DNA from: Paludibacteraceae bacterium
GTDB taxonomy: Bacteria > Bacteroidota > Bacteroidia > Bacteroidales > Paludibacteraceae
Assembly: GCA_017464025.1 (NCBI GenBank)
Contig: JAFUEI010000017.1
Span: forward strand, 1-64,000
Direction: 5' to 3'
Length of the DNA stretch: 64,000 nt
The position numbers were made by a program, and so were the translations under genes. A model generated the notes under the pieces. That model was not told the origin of the DNA, searched no databases, and saw nothing but the letters and a program-made list of their open reading frames with translations. Positions within the stretch are counted from its first letter, which is position 1. Every line of letters begins with the position of its first letter. Positions 7,947 to 16,834 of the stretch are shown here, piece after piece.

Positions 7947-9224
7947 TTATTTATACATCCAGTACTTCTCTGCCAAGCGTCGGAAAGCCGCTTCGTCCTT
8001 CTGCCAGTAGGGGGCAGCATCTTCCCAGCGGTAGCGCCGGCCGAAGCGTTCGCGAATCTCAGCAGTACCGCACACCTTGTCGAACATAGAGAAGCGCTGT
8101 CGGTTGCAGAGAGCGAATACATCGTGTTCGGGCCAAAGGCGCATCATCTCCTGCACAAGAAGGAACTGCACATCAGAGAGACGCGCCCTGCGGTAGTCGG
8201 TGAAATAAATCTGCACACCCTGCAATGTGGAGCCTTTGCCCACAGCATAGTATGGATTGAAATGTATCGGGCGGAAAAGGGTGCCAGGCAACTGCAACGC
8301 ATTCATGGCATCGGCCAGCGAGTCGGCATTCACCCATTCGGCAGCAAAGAGACGGAAGGGGAGCGTATAACCCACACCGATAGAGAGATAGCCCAGTTCG
8401 CCAAAAATGCCGGTGACAGGATAGAACACCGCCGTTTCGGCCTCGGGAATATGCGGCGAGGAAATAACCCAGGGAAGGCCCGTTTCCTCCCACGTCATGC
8501 TGCGGCGCCATCCCTGCATCGGCACCACCGTGAGGTCGCATTTGCCGCGTCCTGCAGCCGCACGTGCACGAGGTTCGGCCGTAGGCAGGCCTTCTTCGTT
8601 AAGCAGGCGTGCCAGTTCCCCGCACGTAAGACCATAAACATAGGGAATACGGAATTGGGATACAAAGGAGCAATAGCCGTCCTCCACAAGGCAACCTTCA
8701 ATCTTCTCGCCGCCCAACGGATTGGGCCGGTCAAGCACCACCAGCGGCTTGCCGCATTCGGCACAGGCCTCCATCAGATTGCCCAACGTGGAAATATAGG
8801 TAAAAGAGCGGCAGCCGATATCCTGAATGTCGTACACCATAATATCAATGCTGTCCATCATCTCGCGCGTAGGCTTGCGGTTATGCCCGAAGAGGGAGTA
8901 CATGATGATGCCCGTCTTGGGGTCGCGCTCCGAAACAATGACATCACCGGCATGGATATTGCCCCGCACACCGTGTTCGGGGCCGAAGAGGGCCACAAGG
9001 TTGACGTTGGGAGCCTCGTTAAGGATGTCAATCGTACTCTTCAGCCGGCTGTCCACGCCGGTAGGATTGGTACAAAGGCCTACACGTTTGCCTTCCAGCA
9101 ACCGGAAATTCTGCTCACGGAGCACTTCAATACCTGTCTTTACAGAAACAGGCTTTGCCGCACACGCCGTCAGCACCTGACAACAGAGCAACAAGGAAAG
9201 AAGATGTCGCATAGAATGATTCAT
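7947..9224 (-). CDS. namZ: exo-beta-N-acetylmuramidase NamZ (DUF1343, GH171), lipoprotein
   Basis: 425 aa. The start at 9224 (or Met5 at 9212) was chosen because a lipoprotein signal follows (LLSLLLCCQVLTAC, lipobox LTAC). The longer open frame reaching 9803 only shadows the divergent lipid kinase gene. The mature part carries DUF1343 hallmarks: KRVGLCTNPTGVD, LFGPEHGVRGN, YDIQDIGCRSFTY and DRPNPLGG. Family members characterised in Tannerella and Bacillus release terminal MurNAc from peptidoglycan chains. It probably acts in the periplasm on recycled wall fragments. It has its own promoter at 9251-9281. Confidence 0.9.
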   Translation of the reverse strand: MNHSMRHLLSLLLCCQVLTACAAKPVSVKTGIEVLREQNFRLLEGKRVGLCTNPTGVDSRLKSTIDILNEAPNVNLVALFGPEHGVRGNIHAGDVIVSERDPKTGIIMYSLFGHNRKPTREMMDSIDIMVYDIQDIGCRSFTYISTLGNLMEACAECGKPLVVLDRPNPLGGEKIEGCLVEDGYCSFVSQFRIPYVYGLTCGELARLLNEEGLPTAEPRARAAAGRGKCDLTVVPMQGWRRSMTWEETGLPWVISSPHIPEAETAVFYPVTGIFGELGYLSIGVGYTLPFRLFAAEWVNADSLADAMNALQLPGTLFRPIHFNPYYAVGKGSTLQGVQIYFTDYRRARLSDVQFLLVQEMMRLWPEHDVFALCNRQRFSMFDKVCGTAEIRERFGRRYRWEDAAPYWQKDEAAFRRLAEKYWMYK

Positions 9225-9250
9225 GGTTAACAAGGTCACATTTTTGGCAG

Positions 9251-9281
9251 CAAAGTTACATATTTTCACCGAGAGATGCAA
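9251..9281 (-). promoter_or_regulatory. promoter of namZ
   Basis: On the minus strand, TAACTTTG (9258-9251) has TTG (9281-9279) 20 nt upstream. Confidence 0.6.
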
Positions 9282-9348
9282 ACTTATACCGCAAGGCGGA
9301 CTTTTTGAAGCGAATCTTACCGATCGCAGGACAAAGAAAAGAGACAGA

Positions 9349-9380
9349 TTTGGCGGAATGAAAAATAAAGCGTAAATTTG
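9349..9380 (+). promoter_or_regulatory. promoter of lipid kinase/dut operon
   Basis: TTTG (9349-9352), 20 nt, then TAAATTTG (9373-9380). It lies about 70 nt before the kinase start and back-to-back with the namZ promoter. Confidence 0.6.
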
Positions 9381-9450
9381 CAGGCTAAAAATGCATGTAT
9401 GCACCTTGTATATTTCCATTGCCTGACACGGGCATAAACGTACTGACACA

Positions 9451-10350
9451 ATGAAGAACATAGCCTTTATCATCAACCCCATAGCGGGCACCCTGAACAA
9501 ACGGCGCATTCCGAAGCAGATAGACAAACTGATAGACAAGAGCCAGTGGGCCGTTGATACGGTGTTCAGCGAGTACAAAGGCCACGCCACGGAGCTGGCC
9601 GCCCAATATGCCCGTCTGGGCTTTGACGCCGTAGTGGCCGTAGGCGGCGACGGCACCGTAAACGAAGTTGCGAGCGGCCTGACAGGCACTCCAACCGCTC
9701 TGGGCATCCTTCCCATCGGCTCTGGCAACGGCTTTGCGCGCCACCTGAACATTCCGTTACGCCTGCCCCGCGCCATTGAGATGCTAAACCGCTCGGAAGC
9801 CATCAGCGTGGATTACGGCATAGCGAACGAGCAGCCTTTCTTCTGCACCTGTGGCACAGGATTTGATGCCTACATAGCAGACAAGTTCGCGAAAGCGGGG
9901 AAACGCGGTTTTGCTACCTATGTGGAACATATTGTGAAAGACTTCTTCGGTTATCAGCCGCAACGCTACCGCCTGACGTTCAAGACAGCCGAGGGCAGCA
10001 ATGCGGAGACCATTGAGACCGAGGCATTTCTCATCACATTTGCCAATGCCAACCAATGGGGGAACGCCGCCTACATAGCGCCGAAAGCCAGCATTCAAGA
10101 CGGCGAGATGGACATTGCGATACTGACTAAATTTCCCTTGCACGCCGTACCGGGTCTGGCTTTCCGGCTGTTTGAAAAGACGCTGGATGAGGCCGTGTAC
10201 ATGACCACCCTTCATGCCGCCGAAGTGACGCTACACCGCGAAACAACCGGTCCGTTCCACTACGACGGCGACCCGATGGAGACCGGAGAAGACGTGAATA
10301 TCCGCATCGTAAGAGACGGATTGCGCGTACTGGCCGAGAAACGCTTCTAA
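9451..10350 (+). CDS. diacylglycerol kinase family lipid kinase
   Basis: 299 aa. The DAGK catalytic domain shows NPIAG (9-13), the nucleotide-binding signature GGDGTVNEV (65-73) and [12 protein letters not shown] about 20 residues later. The family (DgkB/YegS-like) phosphorylates diacylglycerol or related lipids with ATP at the inner face of the membrane. The C-terminal DGDP segment and overall length fit. It is the first gene of a run with dut and the TPR/DUF4292/EnvC envelope genes, 28 nt before dut. Confidence 0.9.
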   Translation: MKNIAFIINPIAGTLNKRRIPKQIDKLIDKSQWAVDTVFSEYKGHATELAAQYARLGFDAVVAVGGDGTVNEVASGLTGTPTALGILPIGSGNGFARHLNIPLRLPRAIEMLNRSEAISVDYGIANEQPFFCTCGTGFDAYIADKFAKAGKRGFATYVEHIVKDFFGYQPQRYRLTFKTAEGSNAETIETEAFLITFANANQWGNAAYIAPKASIQDGEMDIAILTKFPLHAVPGLAFRLFEKTLDEAVYMTTLHAAEVTLHRETTGPFHYDGDPMETGEDVNIRIVRDGLRVLAEKRF

Positions 10351-10378
10351 CGACAGAACCGCCCAGATACAGATACTC

Positions 10379-10813
10379 ATGAAAGTAAAGATCATCAACA
10401 CATCAAGCAATCCGCTGCCCCGCTACGAGAGCCGCCAGGCAGCCGGTATGGACATACGCTGCTCGCTAAACGAACCCGTGACACTGCAGCCGCTGGAGCG
10501 CCGTCTGTTTCCGACAGGGCTGTACATCGAACTGCCGGAAGGCTATGAAGCCCAGATACGCCCCCGTAGCGGCCTGGCTCTGAAGAAAGGACTGACCGTA
10601 CTGAACACACCGGGCACGATTGATTCGGACTACCGCGGCGAAGTAGGTGTGATACTCATCAACCTTTCGCAGGAAGCTGTAACGATAGAGAACGGCGAAC
10701 GCATCTGCCAGATGGTGATAGCCCGGCACGAACAGCCTGAACTGGAAGAAGTGCAGGTGCTGGAAGAAACCGAACGAGGCGCAGGCGGCTTCGGACACAG
10801 CGGAGTGAAGTGA
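10379..10813 (+). CDS. dut: dUTP diphosphatase
   Basis: 144 aa, the usual length of the trimeric enzyme. The five motifs are visible: AGMDIR (22-27), PRSGLA (62-67), [12 protein letters not shown] (79-90), GERICQMV and the C-terminal arm [10 protein letters not shown]. It hydrolyses dUTP to dUMP and pyrophosphate, keeping uracil out of DNA and supplying thymidylate synthesis. Its stop codon directly abuts the start of the TPR lipoprotein gene. Confidence 0.95.
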   Translation: MKVKIINTSSNPLPRYESRQAAGMDIRCSLNEPVTLQPLERRLFPTGLYIELPEGYEAQIRPRSGLALKKGLTVLNTPGTIDSDYRGEVGVILINLSQEAVTIENGERICQMVIARHEQPELEEVQVLEETERGAGGFGHSGVK

Positions 10814-12412
10814 ATGCTGAAAAGGATATTGTACATATTACCCCTGCTGCTAATCGGGTGCAAAACTACGCACGTGGCAACCAGTTCCACACCGGAGATG
10901 ACTCCGCGGGAGCAACAGATGCGCTACGTATTCTTTGAATCCCAACGCAGCCTGAACCAAGGAGACTACGCCCGCGGCATGGCTCTGCTGCTCTTCTGCG
11001 AACAACTGAATCCCGCCGATGCCGCTACCCAGCAGAGTTTAGGCTATATGTATCAGGGTCTGCAGCAGACAGAAACCGCCTTAACCCACTACCGCCGTGC
11101 TTTCGAGGCCGACCCAACGATGTATTGGTCAAGCTACGCCACCCTGCTCTTCCAAACTGGGCAGCGCGGCGAGGCAGCCGATGTGCTGGAACACGTAGTG
11201 AAGCTCCGTCCCAAGGAGACAGACGCATTGGAAGCCCTTCAGACGGTATATATGACTGACGGCGACACCAAGAAGGCTCTGCGGACCGCCGACAGGATAG
11301 AAGCTGCAGAAGGTATCAATGCCTACAACACCATGACGCGCTACAAACTGCATACGGCAGCGGGGCAACCGCAGAAGGCCATCCAGGCCATTGACCGTTA
11401 TCTGCAGGAGAATCCCGACGACCAGCGTTTCCGTGTGTTCCGGGGTGACCTGTATATGGCCACAGGCAAGAAGCAGGAAGCCTTTGCCATTTACCGCGAG
11501 GAACAGCAACGCCATCCGGAGAATCCATACGTATGGCTGTCGCTGGCCAACTACAGCGAGTATCAGGGTGATGCAGAGCGGGCGGCCGAATATACCGAAC
11601 GGGCCATTCTGGCCGATGGTTGGTCGCTGCCCGAGAAACTGCAGGAGGTGAAGCAGTTCGGCGAGCGGTTAAGCAAAAGCGAAGGCCGCACGGAGCGCAT
11701 CCTGCAACAACTGACGGCCGACTATCCGCTGGAAGAGAGTGCATGGCAGACACTGGCACAATGGTATATCGGCAGGGGCGAATACGACCGGGCCAAACCA
11801 GTACTCCATACGCTACGCCAACTGAATCCCGACAGCGAAGCGGCGGCAAGCACCCTGCTGCATGTGCTGCAAGCCGACTCAACCAGCAGCAACGAGGAGT
11901 ACGAAATCCTCATCAGCGATGCCTACAAGCGCTTCCCCGACAATCTGGAATGGAGCTACTGGCAGACGCGACTGCTGCTTATCCACCAACAGACAGACTT
12001 GGCTATAGCCGTGGCTTCGACCGCTGCACGCCGCAACGGCGACCCGCGCTACCGATTGGGAATGTGGATTATGCTGGGCGACATATACACCCTGCAGGGT
12101 AACATGGATTCCACCTTCGCCGCCTACGAGGAAGCTCTCAAGATAGACCCGCAGAACATCTATGTACTGAACAACTATGCCTACATGCTGGCCACCCACG
12201 GAGGCGACCTCAAACGTGCGGAGAAGATGAGCCAGAAGACCATCGAAGCAGAGCCAGACAACGCCACCTACCTGGACACCTATGCATGGATACTGCACCT
12301 GCAAGGACAGCAGATGCTTGCCGAATTCTACATCCGCAAAGCGATGAACAACATGAGCGATGCCGAATCGGAAGAAATAAAAGAACACTACAACGCCATC
12401 ATACAGCAATGA
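10814..12412 (+). CDS. TPR-repeat lipoprotein
   Basis: 532 aa. The lipoprotein signal is MLKRILYILPLLLIGC. Repeated TPR helices follow throughout, for example LGYMYQGLQQTETALTHYR, AADVLEHVVKLRPKETDAL and IDPQNIYVLNNYAYMLA. TPR arrays are protein-interaction scaffolds. In Bacteroidetes this gene commonly sits between dut and the DUF4292 and M23 genes, which suggests an envelope assembly role, though none is demonstrated. The start codon immediately follows the dut stop, and the stop overlaps the next start (ATGA). Confidence 0.85.
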   Translation: MLKRILYILPLLLIGCKTTHVATSSTPEMTPREQQMRYVFFESQRSLNQGDYARGMALLLFCEQLNPADAATQQSLGYMYQGLQQTETALTHYRRAFEADPTMYWSSYATLLFQTGQRGEAADVLEHVVKLRPKETDALEALQTVYMTDGDTKKALRTADRIEAAEGINAYNTMTRYKLHTAAGQPQKAIQAIDRYLQENPDDQRFRVFRGDLYMATGKKQEAFAIYREEQQRHPENPYVWLSLANYSEYQGDAERAAEYTERAILADGWSLPEKLQEVKQFGERLSKSEGRTERILQQLTADYPLEESAWQTLAQWYIGRGEYDRAKPVLHTLRQLNPDSEAAASTLLHVLQADSTSSNEEYEILISDAYKRFPDNLEWSYWQTRLLLIHQQTDLAIAVASTAARRNGDPRYRLGMWIMLGDIYTLQGNMDSTFAAYEEALKIDPQNIYVLNNYAYMLATHGGDLKRAEKMSQKTIEAEPDNATYLDTYAWILHLQGQQMLAEFYIRKAMNNMSDAESEEIKEHYNAIIQQ

Positions 12413-13206
12413 AAAAGATACTCTATCTCATGGCAGCCGCCATTGTGCTGGCAGGCTGCTCCAACCAGAAGAACCTGCGCAAGCAGGCCAAACCCGACCC
12501 GCAGAAACAGCTCGTGGAACAAGTGCGCGCCGCCGAGCCGCATTTCAGCACAGCACAAGCACAAAAGGTGAAAGTGACAATCGACTATCAGCAACGTCAG
12601 ATTAGTGCCAACGGAAGCATCAACGTGGTGTGCGACTCGATGATGGTACTCTCGGTGCAACCGCTGCTGGGTATCGAACTCTTCCGCATCGAAGTAGGGA
12701 AACAATATATCACGGTGGTGGACAAAATGAACCGCCGGTATGCGCAGCTGTCGTACAGCACAGTGCAGGAGATGACGGGCATCGGCGTTGAGTATGAAGA
12801 CGTAGAGGCTCTGCTGTTGAGCCGACTGTTTGCCGCTGGCCGCCCTGACAGCACCATCAGCACACTACAGCTGAACGTGAGCGAAGATGCAGCCAATCAT
12901 GTGATTGCTTTCACGGAAGCTCCTGTGGAGTACGTATTCCGCGCCGACCGGCAAAACCTCACGCTTAACGAGAGCTCATTGCTGCACAAGCCCGGCGGGC
13001 AGGGCATACAGGTGCGTTATCTGAACTGGCAGACATGGGTGGACACCGTGTTCCCTCAAACGGTAGAAGTAACGGTAACGACTCCCAAACTGAGCGGGAA
13101 GTGCACCCTTGGCATCAGCAAGATAAGCTTCAACGGGAAAGCTGACGTGCGGCCGGCCGATCTTAGAAAATACACCAAGACAACCATCATGAACCTGCTC
13201 CGATGA
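12409..13206 (+). CDS. DUF4292 lipoprotein
   Basis: 265 aa. The start at 12409 was chosen because it gives a lipoprotein signal (MKKILYLMAAAIVLAGC) and an ATGA overlap with the TPR gene; upstream extensions lie within that gene. The body, with VTIDYQQRQISANGSINV and DSMMVLSVQPLLGIELFR, matches DUF4292, whose fold resembles LolA/LolB-type lipoprotein carriers. A role in lipid or lipoprotein handling is inferred from that fold. The stop overlaps the envC start by ATGA. Confidence 0.85.
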   Translation: MKKILYLMAAAIVLAGCSNQKNLRKQAKPDPQKQLVEQVRAAEPHFSTAQAQKVKVTIDYQQRQISANGSINVVCDSMMVLSVQPLLGIELFRIEVGKQYITVVDKMNRRYAQLSYSTVQEMTGIGVEYEDVEALLLSRLFAAGRPDSTISTLQLNVSEDAANHVIAFTEAPVEYVFRADRQNLTLNESSLLHKPGGQGIQVRYLNWQTWVDTVFPQTVEVTVTTPKLSGKCTLGISKISFNGKADVRPADLRKYTKTTIMNLLR

Positions 13207-14381
13207 GACGAACCACATTGTGCATACTGCTCTTCGCGATGCTGCCGCTGCTGCTGCCGGCTCAAAGCGTGAAAGAACTGGAACGCCAACGCAAACAGAC
13301 GCTGGAGCAACTTGAGCAGACGGGGAAGATGCTAAAGCAGACCAAACGCAACGAAACGGCGACGGAGAACAAACTGAATCTGCTGCAAAAAGACATACGG
13401 ACCCGCAAACAGCTCATTGCCGGCATCAACTCTGAAATAAACGCTCTTGACAAAGAACTCGGCGAACTGAGCCAGCGGAAGACGACCCTGCAGGCAGAAC
13501 TGGACCTGCTGAAGCAGGAATATGCCCGGATGGTGGAGCAGAGCCACTACGCCGAGTTGCAACAGTCGCCCCTGCTGTTTGTGCTCTCAGCCGACAACTT
13601 CAACCAGATGTTGCGACGCATCCGTTATATGCAGGAAGTGGCCGTATGGCGCAGGATGCAGGCAGAGCAGATAAAAGAGAAACAGACGGAAGTGGAAGAA
13701 CAGGACAACCTGCTCCGCCAAAACCGCAAGCAGAAGCAGAGTGTGCTGCAGATGCAACGCCGCGAACAGGACAACCTGACACGCGACCAGAAAAAGCAGC
13801 AGCGCATGCTGCAGGACTTGAAGAAGAAAGAGAAAGACCTGCTGGCGCAACAGAAAAAACAGCAAGCCAAAGCCAACGAACTTAACCGCAAGATAGACGA
13901 CCTGATAAAGAAACAAGTGAAGAAAGACGCCAACAAGCAGCAGACCAAAGAAGAAAAACTGCTGGCCGGCGGATTCGAGAAAAACAAAGGCCGTCTGCCA
14001 TGGCCGACGGAGAAAGGCTATATCAGCGGCGAGTTCGGCATACAACCCCATCCAAGCCTTGCACACGTGACCGTAAACAACCGCGGCGTATATATACAAA
14101 CCACTGCGGGAGCCGTGGCGCGTACAGTATATGAAGGCGAAGTCAGCGCCATCTTTGTAAGCGACGGGCAAAACGTTGTCATCGTCAAACACGGCAACTA
14201 CCGCACCGTATATAGCAACCTGACCACCTTGTATGTAAAAACCGGCGACAAACTGACTGCCAAACAAAAGATAGGCAAGATATACACCGACCCCAATCAG
14301 GACAACAAGACAGAGCTGTTTTTCCAGATACGCAAAGACACCGATGTGCTCAACCCGTCGCTGTGGTTAGCCGGAGCGTAG
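13203..14381 (+). CDS. envC: murein hydrolase activator EnvC-like (degenerate M23)
   Basis: 392 aa. A signal peptide (MRRTTLCILLFAMLPLLLPA) is followed by a long coiled coil (about 20-250, rich in K, Q and E) and a C-terminal LytM/M23 domain (EFGIQPHPSLAHVTVNN ... HGNYRTVYSNL ... FFQIRKD). The zinc ligands of active M23 enzymes (HxxxD and HxH) are not visible, as in E. coli EnvC, so it probably activates amidases at the division site rather than cutting wall itself. It is the last gene of the lipid kinase-dut-TPR-DUF4292-envC run. Confidence 0.85.
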   Translation: MRRTTLCILLFAMLPLLLPAQSVKELERQRKQTLEQLEQTGKMLKQTKRNETATENKLNLLQKDIRTRKQLIAGINSEINALDKELGELSQRKTTLQAELDLLKQEYARMVEQSHYAELQQSPLLFVLSADNFNQMLRRIRYMQEVAVWRRMQAEQIKEKQTEVEEQDNLLRQNRKQKQSVLQMQRREQDNLTRDQKKQQRMLQDLKKKEKDLLAQQKKQQAKANELNRKIDDLIKKQVKKDANKQQTKEEKLLAGGFEKNKGRLPWPTEKGYISGEFGIQPHPSLAHVTVNNRGVYIQTTAGAVARTVYEGEVSAIFVSDGQNVVIVKHGNYRTVYSNLTTLYVKTGDKLTAKQKIGKIYTDPNQDNKTELFFQIRKDTDVLNPSLWLAGA

Positions 14382-14384
14382 GAG

Positions 14385-14458
14385 ATAGGGAATTGATGAT
14401 TTGGGGAACTGTGGAATTGTGAAACTGACGAATTGAGGAATTGATGAATTGTTAATTA
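14385..14458. repeat. degenerate AATTGNGGAA-type tandem repeat
   Basis: The spacer after envC consists of imperfect 7-9 nt units such as GGAATTGATG, GGAATTGTG and GAATTGAGG. The same words recur after metK (40.1 kb). Confidence 0.55.
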
Positions 14459-14465
14459 TATACAC

Positions 14466-14975
14466 ATGAAAGTATCCCATATACTTATAATGGCTTGCAC
14501 CACGATGTTGCTGGCAGGCTGCAAGCAGGACAACTGGATGGACTGGAAACTGCAAAACGAGTTGTGGTTGGAACAAAACGCCAAGCAGGAAGGCATACAG
14601 ACCACTGCCAGCGGACTGCAGTACAAAGTGATTTATCCGGGTAACACATCCGATACCCGTCCCAACACGGGCGGAACAGTGGTAATCACCTACAAAGGCA
14701 GCCTCATCAACGGCAAACAGTTTGACAGCGCTACCGATGCTTCGTTTATCTGTGCCTCTTCCGCCTCCACCGAGACGCTGTCGCTGACAGGCGGCATCAT
14801 TGCAGGCATGGCAGAGGGCCTGAGGAAGATGCACAAACACGCCGACTTTATCCTGTATATCCCCTGGGAACTGGGCTATGGAGAGAAAGGCACCGGAACA
14901 GAAGGCTATCAGAGCCACATACCGCCCTACTCCACCCTTATCTTTGAAATTCACCTGACCGACGTTATCAACTGA
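14466..14975 (+). CDS. FKBP-type peptidyl-prolyl isomerase, lipoprotein
   Basis: 169 aa. The lipoprotein signal ends at the lipobox LLAGC. After a short linker comes an FKBP domain: TASGLQYKVIYPG, VVITYKGSLINGKQFDSA, GIIAGMAEGLRKM and IPWELGYG. It is expected to catalyse prolyl isomerisation of envelope proteins in the periplasm. The next gene starts within the stop codon (TGATG), so the two are coupled. Confidence 0.9.
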   Translation: MKVSHILIMACTTMLLAGCKQDNWMDWKLQNELWLEQNAKQEGIQTTASGLQYKVIYPGNTSDTRPNTGGTVVITYKGSLINGKQFDSATDASFICASSASTETLSLTGGIIAGMAEGLRKMHKHADFILYIPWELGYGEKGTGTEGYQSHIPPYSTLIFEIHLTDVIN

Positions 14976-15421
14976 TGCCGAGAATGCCGGCCTGTATATT
15001 ATGCCTTACCGTCGTGCTCGCCTTTAGCGCTTGCACCGGCAACAGTTTCCATAGTTCGGTGCCTACAGTGCCGGTGTATATGGATATCAACATCCTGACA
15101 GAAGATCCGCATTTTGTCACTTCAAACACGGGTGCGTACAAAGAATATACACAAAAGCGCTATGAGACCGACTTCATCGGCTACCGCGGTCTGCTGGTGT
15201 ATGTTGGCATGGATGCCCGCTACCACGCTTTCGATCTGGCCTGCCCGCATTGTCTGAACCGCGTAGGTATGCAGGATATGATGTATGCTGTATGTCCCTC
15301 GTGCGGCGAACAATATGAAATGACCTACGGTTACGCAACACCGGCCCGCGGTATCAGCCGTGAGGCTTTGCGCCGCTACAGCACATCCTTCGACGGAACG
15401 ATATTGCGAATACGGAATTAG
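14975..15421 (+). CDS. small lipoprotein with Rieske-like cysteine motif
   Basis: 148 aa. The lipoprotein signal ends at FSAC. The core has ACPHCLNRVGMQ and, about 15 residues on, VCPSCGEQYEMTYG, then a conserved-looking tail GYATPARGISREALRRY. Spacing and context resemble a Rieske ferredoxin fold, but the second pair is CPSC rather than CxxH. It may therefore bind zinc or an altered [2Fe-2S] centre. It is translationally coupled to the FKBP gene. No function can be assigned. Confidence 0.7.
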   Translation: MPRMPACILCLTVVLAFSACTGNSFHSSVPTVPVYMDINILTEDPHFVTSNTGAYKEYTQKRYETDFIGYRGLLVYVGMDARYHAFDLACPHCLNRVGMQDMMYAVCPSCGEQYEMTYGYATPARGISREALRRYSTSFDGTILRIRN

Positions 15422-15436
15422 GAGCAGCCAAAGTGT

Positions 15437-15946
15437 TCAGAGCGAGAGCAATCCTTCGGGGAGCGTAACGACAAGACGGCGTTGTTCTTCATTGATTTCC
15501 ACCACAAAATCATCGTGAGCGGGAAACACCAAACCGCCATCTAAACGGAAGAGGGCATTGAGCGTGGAAGTATCCACATCGGTAATGACTCCCAGACGGC
15601 CGTGTTGCGTATCCGCCACCTCAAAACCTATGAGCGTATCCGGCGCAAGCGGCACTTCGCAACCGGCAGGCAGGTAGCGTTTCTCCATATATACCGTACA
15701 GCCGGCCAAGCGCTGAGCGGCTTCTTCGGAGTCCACGTCCTCCAGCTTGAGCAGAAGAGTGTCATCTCCTTTATAGCGATACTCTTCCGGTACGAATGGC
15801 ACCAACAGATTATCCACCGAAAGAATCAGAAAAGCGGGGTCTGCTCTGTCCAGTACATCGTTGAGCAGTGTACAGGCCATCTCGCCGCGTGTGCCGTGCG
15901 GCTTGCGTACTTCGGCTACTGCTATCAAATCGTCCTTGTGTATCAT
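15437..15946 (-). CDS. rimM: ribosome maturation factor RimM
   Basis: 169 aa. The N-terminal RimM domain carries VAEVRKPHGTRGEM and the linker EEAAQRLAGCTVYMEKR. The C-terminal PRC-barrel part has LIGFEVADTQHGRLGVI and FPAHDDFVVEIN. RimM binds ribosomal protein S19 and assists 30S head maturation. It lies 17 nt after yciH on the same strand, in a translation-related group. Confidence 0.92.
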   Translation of the reverse strand: MIHKDDLIAVAEVRKPHGTRGEMACTLLNDVLDRADPAFLILSVDNLLVPFVPEEYRYKGDDTLLLKLEDVDSEEAAQRLAGCTVYMEKRYLPAGCEVPLAPDTLIGFEVADTQHGRLGVITDVDTSTLNALFRLDGGLVFPAHDDFVVEINEEQRRLVVTLPEGLLSL

Positions 15947-15963
15947 GGGAGTTCTTCAGCGAT

Positions 15964-16281
15964 TTAGAAGTTGATGCGTTTCACTTTATAGCCGGCCTGT
16001 TCGAGCCATCGGGCAGCTTTCAGACGTACATCACCCTGCAAGAGTATCTCACCATCGCGGGTGGAGCCCCCTACGGCCAACTGCTGACGGAGTGCGCTGG
16101 TGAGTTCGCGCACAGCCTTACAGTCGGTATCATAACCGGTGATAAGCGTGGCGGTATTGCCTTTGCGTTTGTCTTTCTCAATACGCAACAGGGGTTTCTT
16201 CTGCGGTGCTTCAGCAGCAGGCTGCGGCGGTTCTTCCTCTGCTGCCGGCATCATCTGCAACAATGATTCAGGTAGTTCCAT
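15964..16281 (-). CDS. yciH: SUI1/YciH family translation factor
   Basis: 105 aa. A low-complexity acidic N-terminus (about 1-30) precedes the SUI1 domain: KRKGNTATLITGYDTD, LTSALRQQLAVGGSTRDGEI and LQGDVRLKAARWLEQAGYKVK. The family is related to eukaryotic eIF1 and is thought to influence start-codon fidelity. It sits between the SpoU methylase and rimM with spacings of 7 and 17 nt. Confidence 0.9.
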   Translation of the reverse strand: MELPESLLQMMPAAEEEPPQPAAEAPQKKPLLRIEKDKRKGNTATLITGYDTDCKAVRELTSALRQQLAVGGSTRDGEILLQGDVRLKAARWLEQAGYKVKRINF

Positions 16282-16288
16282 ATTTGTC

Positions 16289-16834
16289 CTATGAGAGAGA
16301 GTTTCTCAACTCGTTGCTGAGTTCGTATAGCACGATGCCGGCTGCCACGCTGACGTTGAGCGAATGCTTGGTGCCATACTGCGGAATCTCGATACAGCCG
16401 TCGCAGCGGTCAACCACCTGCTGCTGCACGCCAAACACTTCATGCCCCAGCACCACGGCCACCTTGCCGCCGGCGGGTAACGGGAGCGGGCCGCTGCCAA
16501 GCAAGTGACTGCCCTCCGCCTGCTCAACAGCATATACAGTATAGTCCGACTCATGCAGACGGTCCACCGCCTCGATGGTATCCGCACAATAGCGCCAGTC
16601 AACAGTCAGCTCCGCCCCCAGAGCCGTCTTGTGAATTTCGGCATTGGGAGGCTGACAGCAGCAGCCGCAAAGCCAGACCCCGCTCAGGCAGAAAGCATCG
16701 GCTGTGCGGAACACAGCCCCTACGTTATGTTGGCTCCGCACATTGTCAAGCACCACGACAAGAGGCAGTTTAGGGGTATCACGGAACTGCTCGGGCGTCA
16801 GACGCCCCATCTGTTGAATTGTCAGTTTCTTCAT
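16289..16834 (-). CDS. TrmH/SpoU family RNA 2'-O-methyltransferase
   Basis: 181 aa. The start at 16834 (MKKLTIQQMGRL) was chosen because upstream residues of the open frame lie inside the preceding gene. SPOUT-fold motifs are present: VVLDNVRSQHNVGAVFRTADAF (motif 1 region), VAVVLGHEVFGV (motif 2) and IPQYGTKHSLNVSVAAGI (motif 3, SAM knot). It methylates ribose in tRNA or rRNA; the exact site cannot be told. The start lies 56 nt inside the 3' end of the upstream gene. Confidence 0.9.
   Translation of the reverse strand: MKKLTIQQMGRLTPEQFRDTPKLPLVVVLDNVRSQHNVGAVFRTADAFCLSGVWLCGCCCQPPNAEIHKTALGAELTVDWRYCADTIEAVDRLHESDYTVYAVEQAEGSHLLGSGPLPLPAGGKVAVVLGHEVFGVQQQVVDRCDGCIEIPQYGTKHSLNVSVAAGIVLYELSNELRNSLS

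Noticed and set aside
9225..9803. Upstream extension of namZ
   Set aside because: It would cover the namZ promoter and run antisense to the lipid kinase; the lipoprotein signal marks the real start.
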